From: Thunnus maccoyii
Lineage: Eukaryota; Chordata; Actinopteri; Scombriformes; Scombridae
Direction of reading: 5' to 3'
Assembly: GCF_910596095.1 (NCBI RefSeq)
Contig: NC_056551.1
Location: forward strand, 10,681,501-10,745,500
Length of the DNA: 64,000 bases
Positions 1 through 11,500 of the stretch are shown piece by piece (position 1 is the stretch's first letter; every line of letters begins with the position of its first letter). The notes under the pieces were generated by a model. That model had not been told where the DNA came from, ran no database searches, and was given only the letters and a program-made list of their open reading frames with translations. The position numbers and the translations under genes were made by a program.

Positions 1-348
1 AGATTCATTATGCTACAGATGCTTTTTAAAAAGTGATTAAATACATTTGGCTGTATTGGAAAGCATTTCCTTTCATATGTAGTTTTTTCTTCCAACATTC
101 AGAAACGGACATTATGTTGTCGTATTGGTACCAAAAATTAGGCCCATTTTTTTTTTTTTTTTTTTACAGGGCATACCACCTCATGAAAATAAAATGGCAG
201 ATTTGGAATTATTTCAGTCACTTTGAAAATTATTAGATAATCCAGTCTTCACTAACTAACCTTATCCAAACAAGCCGGAATGCATGCAATGTTGCATGAC
301 AACAAAAGTAAAGCAGAGCATTCACCCGACTAATTTAAACATGCTTAC
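1..348. other. Intron or distal sequence of LRP-like gene; no exon seen
   Basis: This stretch lies downstream of the donor after exon 349-478 on the minus strand. It contains a run of about 17 T at 150-166 and no LDLa, EGF, transmembrane or tail exon that I can recognise. It is read as the next intron. Confidence 0.6.
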
Positions 349-3300
349 ATTTGTCCTCGTCCATGCCATTGTGACAGTCCTTCTTCCCATCACACCTCCA
401 CAACAGAGGGATGCATTGACTGTTGTCTCTGCACTGCCACTGGTATTCCCTGCACTTCGCTGGAGTCGTAGTGCAGTACTGGATAAAAATGATGAGAAAG
501 TTTAAAACAACTACTTCCCAACCCAACTCAAAAAAAAAAACCCATTCCCTTCATCCTCTCTTTTCATAAGCAAAGTTTCAGTATGTACTATCACATAATA
601 ATCTTCGTTCACCTCAGTCTGACTGTCCCTTTCTTACCTTCTCATCTGACCCGTCTTTGCAGTCTTCCTCACCGTCACAGAGCCACTCTTTCTGCAGGCA
701 CTCATGGCTGTGCTGGCATTTGAGCTGTGCTGGGCAGCGTGGGGGTCTTGTGCAGTCCACCTCATCAGAGTGGTCACTGCAGTCAGCGTATCCATCACAT
801 CTCAGAGCCTCTGACACGCACTGACCGCTAGCACAGCGATACTGGTTGATTGCACAAGCCACCAAACCTAGAAAGAGAGACACAGAAGTGTGGATGTCAT
901 CTGCATTTGTAGATATTTATGTTCATCTTCATTTCAGAGATATTAAGATTACTGGTTCGCTCTGGGTTGCTATACAGATACATATAAAGTCACCTACCGC
1001 ACTTTTCCTCATCTGAGCCATCAGCGCAGTCTCTCTCGCCGTCACACAGGAAGGTCTCTGGTATACAGCGAGTGTTGTTATCACAGTGCTGATGGCAGCC
1101 GTCACTCAGACTCGCACAGTTCATTTCATCAGATCGATCCTGACAGTCGTTTTGCCCATCACACACCTGCGCCTGTGGGATGCATCTATTCCCGTGAGAA
1201 CACTGGAACTCATCTGGGGAAGGAAAAACATAATCCTTGACACAACCTATGACTCGATTCTTTTCCATTTCTCACTGATCTATTTGTGACTATCCAGTTT
1301 ATGTTTTCCAATTGCTGTTCCAACATTTTGCTTGTTTTCACCGGCTCAGTGCACAAAACAAACCTGCTTTGCATTGTGCAGCACATCCCTCTTCGTCTGA
1401 TCCATCCTGGCAGTCCTTCTCTCCATCACACACATGGCTGTACATGACACACTCGAGGCCGTCTTTACACAGCTTGAAACCTTTACGGCATTTCAGAGGG
1501 GCTGATCTGGCACTAAGCATATTGGTGGAGGCTTGGCAGAGAGAAAATCGTGCATTTAATGGGATATGAAGACATTCAAGCTTGAATTTCTGAGCTGGGC
1601 AGGAAACAGACAAGACAGGGATTGTTTTCTTTGTTCAACAAATCCTGTAAAAAAGGTTATGAATGCTACCTGAGCAAATGGTGCAGTTGGATTGGGGTTT
1701 TTGCTGGGGTGCTGCTAAATGGTTGGTTTTTCTATGTGGTTGCTAGGGTGTTGTCAGGTTGTTTCTTGCTGGTTGCTATGGCGTTCTAAGTGCTTGGCAC
1801 AGACTGGATATGATTGCTGGAGCATTTCCAGGTGGTTATTATTGTATTATGGTCAGTTGGTAAGGTATTAGGGGTTGCTATGATGGTATCGGGTGCTTGC
1901 TAGGGTGTATGAGTTGGTCGTCAGGGGGACCCGAGAGTGTGTGGTTCTTAGGGTGTACTATGTGTTTGTACACAGCGAGCACATCAAGTATGAGGAATAG
2001 TAGTAGTGTGCATTGCCTAGCACTAAGATAATTCTTGTTATTTATCTAGTTTGTGTATATTTTGTTGGCTTACGGGGAGCAGTAGGGTCTTCTGATTTAC
2101 ACTGCTTCTCATCTGAGCCGTCTGGACAGTGGGCACGACCGTCGCACACTTCCATCCTAGGGATGCACTTTCTCCGGTCGCTGCACAAGAAATCAGCTGA
2201 TGTGCAGAGATACAGGAGTCGATATGAGGAGCATAGAGGAATTAATATCTCAGAACAAACATTGTGAAAATAGCTGCCCTGTAACAGTTTAGATAGCATT
2301 TCATCAAAGCTGGCCTAAAGCAAGTTTATTGTGAGTGAGAGTAGCACTTCACTTTTTCTTTGAGGGTTTCCAACATTGAGTCCATGCCATCATTATTTTC
2401 CTGGATAAGTAGCCTGCTGCTATCTTTACCTCGCGGTCATTGCTGGACTCAGACTTACCATGGTTTTTACACTGGACTATACAGTTGTTCTCATCAAAAG
2501 CATCAGGGCAGTCTCTTTGTCCATCACACAGCTGCTTTTGAGAGATACATACTGATGAACCTGGACAGAGAACTGAAGGAGTGATGCAAGCTGATGTAGA
2601 AGTAATGACAGGAGGCTCTGTTGTTGTGGCAGTAACAGGGTCTGGAAGGGAGAAAACTAAGTTTTAAACTACTGAAAACTTTTCAACAGTTTCAGCACTC
2701 TGGCAGGACTATCTGCTAGCTAATGCTGAAACAGGCACATGCTCTATAAAAGTGGGTTGATATTTGTTGGTAGTCATGTTTCATTAGGTTTTCTTGCTTT
2801 CAAACCTCTAGAGGTGGCAGGAATAACACTGCCTAACACCAGTGAATAAATACTAAAAAACTGAATGTGAAGACTTACCACAGTCCACTTCATCTGTGCC
2901 GTCCAGGCAGTCTTTCTCCCCGTCACACAGGAATTTCTTTGGGATGCAGCGCTTGCCATCAGCACAACGATGCTCGCAGCTCTTGGTTCGTTCCCAGCAG
3001 TCCACTTCATCAGATTGGTCCTGACACTGTGGCTTCCCATCACAAACCTGAGCCTTAGGGATGCACATCTTCCCGTGGGAGCACTGAAACTCATCTGGAG
3101 TGGAGCACAGAATTGTTTTGACTCATCATGGACTTTATGTCATAGTTAAAAAAAAAAAAAAAAACAACAAAAAATTGTTCAGAGTGTACATGATTCCATA
3201 AACTCTCTCAAGATCTTAAAATGAAATAACCTTGTTTGCAGGTTTCTGGGCATCCTTGTTCATCAGAACCATCCAGACAATCGTTCTCTCCGTCACATAT

Positions 3301-6300
3301 GTGGCTGTATAAAACGCACTCTGTGCCATCTTTACATGGCTTTGATCCCATACGGCACTTAAGGACATTTGCCTGAGCTGCAGGAGTAGCTACACTCGGA
3401 CAGTTAACCTCATCTGAGCCATCATGGCAATGAGAGCGGCCGTCACACACCAGACTCTTGGAGACACAGCTCCTACGGTCCTTGCAGAGAAAGTCAGCTA
3501 TGGAGGAAGGCATTTAATACATAATACAGAATACAAAAGCAACATTACAACAAAATATGTAAGGGTTAATTTTTGTGACTACTTACTATTGTAAGGGCAT
3601 CTTTTCACACAGTTCTCATCAGATCCATCAAGACAGTCTTTCTTTCCATCACACAGCTGTGTTGGGAGGATGCATGAAGATGAATCTGGACACAGAACTG
3701 AAGGGCTGGTACAGGATGGCTTGGTAGGAGGCTGATTAAAGGGTTTGACAGGTGACGGTGATGCATTTAAGCGGAGATTTTCTGCAGTTGTGGTAGTTGC
3801 AATCTCTGCAGCCTCTAAAATTGATAAATCCAAGAGTCAGTTGAAATTTAAAGTTCTATTGAAAGAACATCAAGATATCTTTGCCATGTTATTATATTAG
3901 TATACCATATTTTCTCTAATAGTAGCTTGTATTCAATTAAAAGCCGGGTCTCCAATAATGGTCAACACGAACAAATAAAGGCCGGCCCAAAATACAGGCC
4001 GGGGGGGGGGAAAACAAGGATGGATTGAGGCCGTATTCAGACCAAATAAGGTGTTGCTGCGCACCACTGCAGGGTTGTACAGTGGTGTGCGGGGGTGTGG
4101 GTGTGTTTATTTGTGCTCTAGAAAGTAACCCCTGTGAAACAATTAGATATTTTTTTTAATGATCTGATTCACTGCTTTCCTACCAGCTCCATCTCTTCAT
4201 TCACTCTCTAGCCCCCTCTCCATCTTTTTCTCGTCTTTTTTTAAAATGAGTTGGGAAACCAACAGCAAAGCCTAACTTTACTTTTAACGTTATCAAATGA
4301 AAAGAAATGTCCGCCCCCTTCCTCTTGGTGCCTGTTATAATGTGACTGTGGTTTGTAGTAATGTACAAGTGCACCTAATCATAAACCAATGGGTAGCATT
4401 GTGGCATATCTCAGTTTTCATTCAATTAATGTGATAATGACTTACTAATGTAAAAAATGTACAAATATTAAGAAAATACACATATCTACATTGATAATTA
4501 CCATCCATTCAAATTAATTAAGATGTTTGAATGAAAAAATATGGCATTTAACTCACCACATCCTTCTTCATCTGATCCATCTCGACAGTCTCTCTCTCCA
4601 TCACAAACATGACTATAGAGAACACACTCTGTCCCATCTCGACACAGTCTGGAGCCCCTGCGACACTTTAGGACGTTTGTTCGAGCTGCAGGAGTAGCTA
4701 CACTTGGACAGTCAACTTCATCAGATCCATCGTGGCAATGAGAGCGACCGTCACAAACCAGACTCTTGGAGACACAGCTCCGACGGTCTTTGCAACGGAA
4801 GTCATCTATGGAGGGTAAAATATTCAAAAGAAAAAAGTTAGTTTACACAACCACTTCATTGGAACGTAAATCAAACCAAATACAATACAAAAATAACACA
4901 CTAGAAAACGTATTCAGCTTATCGACTTTGGTTTAGATAAAAAGAAAAAAAAAACGACTGTAGCTGTGATTTCATCTTCAAACATCTACATACTGTAGCC
5001 CATTACCTGATTACTTACTCTTATAAGGGCATCTTTTTATGCAGTTCTCATCAAATCCATCAGGGCAGTCTTTCTTTCCATCACAAAGCTGTGTTGGGTT
5101 GAGGCATAAAGAAGAACCTGGACACAGAACTGAAGGGCTGGTGCAGGATGGTTTGGTGGGAGGCTGAGTAAAGGGTTCGACGGGTGAAGGAGATTCATTT
5201 AAATGGAGATTTTCTGCGAGGGTGGTAGGAGCACTGTCTCCAGTATCTAGAAATATTACACCCTGAGTCAGTTGGAAAAATTGCATTTTAAAACATTCAA
5301 TATCATTGTCAAATTGCAATTATTATTATCAGCGACAGCAAATTGTGCTTCTCTACAGAAGAACTTCACATTTATCTTTGTAAAAGCAACCATTGCATGA
5401 AAACTCACCACATCCTTCTTCATCTGATCCATCCCGACAGTCTCTCTCTCCATCACAAACATGACTATAGAGAACACATTCTGTCCCATCCCGACACAGT
5501 CTGGAGCCAACACGACACTTCAGAACATTTGCCCGAGCTACAGGAGTAGCTACACTTGGACAGTCAACTTCATCAGATCCATCGTGGCAATGAGAGCGAC
5601 CGTCACAAACCAGACTCTTTGAGACGCAGCTCCGACGGTCTTTGCAACGGAAATCATCTATGGAGAGTAAAATATTCAGAGGAAAAAAGGGGAATTTTGT
5701 CAGATTTACTTACAGATGTACTTCAAATTTACAGAATAAGTGTCATGTTAGTTTACACAACCATTGTATCCATTTTGGTTGAGATAAAAAGACCAAAAAA
5801 ACAGACTGTAATTGTGATTTCATCCTCAAACATTTTCATACTGTAGCCATTACTTACTCTTATAAGGGCATCTTTTTATGCAGTTCTCATCAAATCCATC
5901 AGGGCAGTCTTTCTTTCCATCGCACAGCTGTGTTGGGTTGAGGCATAAAGAAGAACCTGGACACAGAACTGAAGGGCTGGTGCAGGATGGTTTGGTGGGA
6001 GGCTGAGTAAAGGGTTCGACGGGTGAAGGAGATTTATTTAATTGGAGATTTTCTGCAAGGGTGGTAGGAGCACTGTCTCCAGTATCTAGAAATATTACAC
6101 CCTGAGTCAGTTGGAAAAATTGCATTTTAAAACATTCAATATCATTGTCAAATTGTAATTATGTTATCAGTGACAGCAAATTGTGCTTCTCTACAGAAGA
6201 ACTTCACATTTACTTTGTAAAAGCAACCATTGCATGAAAACTCACCACATCCTTCTTCATCTGATCCATCCCGACAGTCTCTCTCTCCATCACAAACATG

Positions 6301-8517
6301 ACTATAGAGAACACATTCTGTCCCATCCTGACACAGTCTGGAGCCAACACGACACTTCAGAACATTTGCCCGAGCTCCAGGAGTAGCTACACTTGGACAG
6401 TCAACTTCATCAGATCCATCGTGGCAATGAGAGCGACCATCACAAACCAGACTCTTTGAGACACAGCTCTGACGGTCTTTGCAACGGAAATCGTCTGGGA
6501 TAAAATGGAAAAATATATTAAGCTCACCACATTTTCAGACAAGACGCTTCTGAAACTCCAGAATAATCAATTGAGTCAAAATTTTCAAAATAACTTTTCA
6601 GGCATTTGGGTTGAAGAAAACACATATTCCTGATTTGTGGCTTACTCTTAGAGGGACATCTTTTAACACAGTTCTTTTCATCGAAGCCATCAGGACAGTC
6701 TTTGCGCCCATTGCAAAACTGGCTTGGGGAAATGCAGAGGTGAACAGAAGACTGAGGACAGAGTACAGAAGGGCTGTTGCAGGCTGGCAGAGTCGGGGCA
6801 GGAGGTGTAGTAGTAGGTGGCGTTTGGTTTGATGGATCGCCATTTGGTTTGGCTAGAGTTGTGGTTTGTTCTGGAGCATCTAGAAAATATGAATCACACA
6901 GAAAAGTTAAACTTTGTGTTGAACAAAAAATAGTTTCACCATTTTGGAAACTTTTAAACCTATAACAGATTTATAGCACAGTATAAATATTAGTGGATGA
7001 CCAAACAATTGACTGAATCTTAATTGTATACATACTTTCAGTTTGAGCACAGAAAAAAAAAACACCCTGCCCTTATAATTTTTAGTTTTCAATGTCTCCA
7101 TTTTATGTTTAGTTAAAATTAACAACAGTATTACTTTAACTCACCACATCCCTGTTCATCTGATCCATCCTTACAGTCGTTCTCTCCATCACACACATGA
7201 CTGTATAAAACACACTCTGTGCCGTCTTTACATGGCTTTGAGCCAATACGACACTTACGGACATTTGCCTGAGCTGCAAGAGTAGCTGCACTCTGACAGT
7301 TAACCTCATCTGAGCCATCATGGCAATGAGAGCGGCCGTCACACACCAGACTCTTGGATATGCAGCTTCTACGGTCCTTGCAGAGAAAGTCAGCTATGGA
7401 GGAAGGTATTTAATACGTCAAACATAATACAACAAAATTTATAACATTTGACTTTTTCCACTGTGGTTGAGATCAAAGAAAAAGTCTTGATCAGCCCATA
7501 ACGTGACTACTTACTATTGTAGGGGCATCTTTTCACACAGTTCTCATCAGATCCATCAAGACAGTCTTTTCTTCCATCACACAGCTGTGTTGGGAGGATG
7601 CATGAAGATGAATCTGGACACAGAACTGAAGGGCTGGTACAGGACGGTTTGGTAGGAGGCTGATTAAAGGGTTTGACAGGTGACGGCAATGCATTTAAGC
7701 GGAGATTTTCTGCAGTTGTGGTAGTTGCAATCTCTGCAGCCTCTAAAATTGATAAATCCAAGAGTCAGCTGAAATTTAAAGTTCCATTTAAGAAACATCA
7801 AGACACCTTAGCCATATTATTATATTAGTACAGTGCCATGTAACTCACCACATTCTTCTTCATCTGATCCATCCTGACAGTCTCTCTCTGCATCACAAAC
7901 ATGACTATAGAGAACACACTCTGTCCCATCCCGACACAGTCTGGAGCCCCTGCGACATTTTAGGACGTTTGTTCGAGCTGCAGGAGTAGCTACACTTGGA
8001 CAGTCAACTTCATCAGATCCATCGTGGCAATGAGAGCGACCGTCACAAACCAGAGTCTTTGAGACGCAGCTCCGACGGTCTTTGCAACGGAAATCATCTG
8101 GGATAAAATGGAAAAATATATTAAGCTCACCACATTTTCAGACAAGACGCTGGAGATACAACTCCTACGGTCCCTGCACTTGAAATCTTATAAGAATGAC
8201 AGTTAAGACAAAAAAGAAGAGATTATCGTAATAATAAACCTGATGACTGGGAAACTGAATTATCACTTCCACTGAAAAGCACACCATTTTAGTACAATTC
8301 TGACTCTAAAAGCCAGAATGGTGAAAGGTTTACTAGTCACGTGGAGATTTTAAATTTGAACTAACTTTACCTTCAGATGGACATATTGTAACACAAAAAT
8401 CCTCATCATCTCCATCAGGACAGTCCTTTTTCCCATCACACAGCTGGGTTTGAGAGAGGCAGATCGATGTGCGGTGGCACAGCACAGATGGTTCATAGCA
8501 GACCGGAGCACTGGGCA
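349..8517 (-). CDS. LRP-like gene, exons 15-33: array of 28 LDLa modules with Thr/Pro linkers
   Basis: Exons in transcript order: 8371-8517, 7849-8097, 7515-7742, 7145-7393, 6646-6879, 6246-6494, 5858-6085, 5409-5657, 5019-5246, 4557-4805, 3587-3814, 3231-3497, 2879-3094, 2459-2641, 2074-2196, 1364-1501, 998-1213, 638-867 and 349-478. A 249-base exon type encodes two LDLa modules ([19 protein letters not shown], then [10 protein letters not shown]). It alternates with a 228-234-base type that encodes a Thr/Pro linker plus one LDLa (SPSVLCPxSSx[10 protein letters not shown]). This pair occurs five times, followed by a diverged tail. All units are phase 1-1, so copies can be added or lost without a frameshift. 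Exon 638-867 ends in phase 0 and exon 349-478 returns to phase 1. Some linker-type LDLa modules read DGFDE instead of DGSDE, altering the calcium-site consensus. Confidence 0.87.
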
Positions 8518-11500
8518 CTATAGAAAGTTATTATAATGGAATGAATGAGGAAATGAAGAAGCATGTCAGGATAAAAAATTGTGGCGTTCATATATATATA
8601 TGTTCTCTATAAGCCAGTAGAGATCCAGCTTTAATTGGTTTTCTTTTAAAACTCCTGCTGAAAAAAATCCACTACACCACACTAATGCTGTATTTTGTAT
8701 TTCCGGTTCCAGAAGGACTATGAATCAAACTTTAACAGAAAAAAAACCCCAAAGCAAAATAATGTTGAATTAATAAAATCAACAGCATGTGTCAGAATAA
8801 ATGAGTGTTTACGCTATAACAGATGAACTTTTAGCTGACCTGTACGCACTTCTTTGAGTGCAGCCTCCACACTGAGCACATGACCTGTCACAGTCACGTC
8901 TTGGATGGGGCTCCCATCACGCCGGTCCCACAGAGTCATGACATCATTGGAAAGGGACAACAGGAAGGGCTCAAAGGCACCTACGACTGAGCCTGAGATG
9001 TTCCATCTTCTGCCAGCTTGGTGGCTTCTCTCCTGCACCAAACTCATTGTTGTCAGGCCTGTAAGGGCAGCGAGAAGCAAAACTCATTCAACGGGAATGA
9101 ATGAATGGTGGAAAAATTGACTGCCAAATTAGGATTGGATTAGGCTGGATTGTGAGAGTCCTAGGAGTGCTTTGTTCAAGGTTTTAAGACTGAGAAACTA
9201 CCACTTGTGGCTTCATGAGGCTGTATTTAGGCACAGCAGTGTTTTGAGATAAGTGCTCACATCAGCATACTCACAATGACAATGTTAACATGCTCATGTC
9301 TAGCAGACAAAATGTTTACCATGTTTGGCATCATAGTTTAGTGTGTTAGCATGCCAACATTCTCTAATTAGGACTAAACTCAAAGGAGGCTGATGGGAAA
9401 GGAATTAGTTTTGCAAGTATTTAATCATAAAAGTATTGAACAAATTGAAAATTTGACCTGATAATGATACAAGATGAAAACTTGCATGCCAATTTGTGCT
9501 TCATTGGTGATCCTTCTCCTATTTTAATTTCCAGTGTTTTTGCCTTTATTGCAGCAAAATTATTCCTTGCAAAACCTGCAACACTCATTATATAAATCAC
9601 TGTCACATTTAAGCACAAGAAATTAACAAATACTGTCACTCTGACTTATAAAAGTAACCAACCTGCCCTTTCTGAGTTCCACAGCAGACTGTTGGCCCTG
9701 AGGTCAAATGCAATGGTCCCCGGCACTCCTCCTGCTGCTAGCTGCAGCAGCTCTTTGGCTTTGCCTCCCATCATGCTCATGGTGAAGATACGTTCCTCCT
9801 CCAGCCAGAGGATCACACCCCTCAGCCAGTCCAGATACAAGTTTCGAATCTCCTTTGTTGTCTGGTACAGATGCTGGGGGTAACGACTGTTGGCTGTGGT
9901 GGTGCCGATGCTGGTTTGGTCACATGACACCCAATAAAGGTTCCCACTCTTCGGGTCTACTTTTATCAGACAAACTAAAAAGACAAAAAGAAAAAATTCA
10001 AAACATGATGTGCTGACAACTACAGTGTTATGCAAGGTGTAATGTTGGTCCAGTGCTCAACAGACTATCAAGCAGGGCTGAAACTAACAATTTCATTCAT
10101 TCATTTTCATCAATTATTCTTAAATATATTTATCATTTATTCTATAGTCTGTGGTGAAAAATGTTCATTGCTTGTTTTGTCCAACCAACCATCCAAAACC
10201 CCAAATATTCAATTTACAGCACAATGATGTAAAACAGAAAAATCTGAAAATTGTCACATTTGAGGAGCTGTGTGTCATTTCTGCTCGATAAATTACTTTC
10301 AATAAAATCAAGTGAATAATGAGTCTTTTTAGAAAAAAAGCTTCAAGTGATACAATACTGAGAATATTGCCTCCTAAATTCCACTCTATAGCAACATCAA
10401 CTATCTGTCTGTAAAAGACAAAGAGAACTCAAACCATGAACCTGGCAAGGGTGTTGGGACCACCTCAGTCTTGTCCTGGGTTAGACTGGTGCGTTGGATA
10501 TGGCCAGTTTGGTTAGCCCAGTACAGCCAGTCTCTGTACCAGTCCAGATCAAATGACAGGATGCCGTCATCAGTGGTAAACAGCTGGGTTTTAGTGGACC
10601 CTCTGCCTTTAAACTCCAACAGGTTGATGTCGGTAATGGTAGCATACACAAACCTTGGAACTGTTGGAGTATAAAAATAAACACATTTTAATGGCACCCT
10701 CTCCTTCATTGAACTATTGTATGGCTACAGATAACATACAGTGTATTAACCCCATAATGACAGTCTGTGTCATATTTAAGAACAAGCTTGGTTTCTGTGC
10801 ATTTCCTAAACTATGATTTGGGAACCAAAATTGAACTGACAGATCTTATTCATTGGGTCTTTCTTTGAAAATTAAATTTCAGATCAGCATGATCAGATAA
10901 ATTATATGTCACTTGTCTTCAACTAGAAACTGGAACAAGATATAAAATACATATGATGTTTGGCCATTTGTGACTAAGACAATTTAAAGTTCTGGTAAAC
11001 TTACATTCACATGTCCCGTCAAGCAACAGCACTTTGGAGTTTGGACAAGTGCAGGTGAATCCGACAGGGTTTCCTTTAGTCAGTAGACAGAGGTGGCATC
11101 GAGTTTTGACACATGCAGATGTACCTGATGGATTACAACAAGACTTTTAAAAAAAATGTGAGTAGTTTCCATAGCTACAACTGTGACAATTAATAAATAC
11201 ATACTTTTATTGACAAAGTATTAGTAAGACCTGTTTTCTTCAGTTTCATTTTAAAACTGATTTATTTTTTTTTATTAAACCACCATCTACATACAATACT
11301 CAACAAGGACATACGTTTTCTTAGGAATTTGGTATTACAACAAAAAACTGTGCACCATAAATACAAATATTAATAGAAATTCTAAGGGAGAAATAAAAAG
11401 CAGGCAGATTAGCATTAAATCTATTGTTCCAGTTACGAAGACACTGCATACCTTGAGGCTGCTGTAATTCATGATAAACTGTTAATATTGACAGTGCTGC

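Noticed and set aside
284..5549. Plus-strand ORFs rich in [21 protein letters not shown] sequence
   Set aside because: They are antisense shadows of the LDLa exons; the repeated wording simply mirrors the duplicated minus-strand exons.
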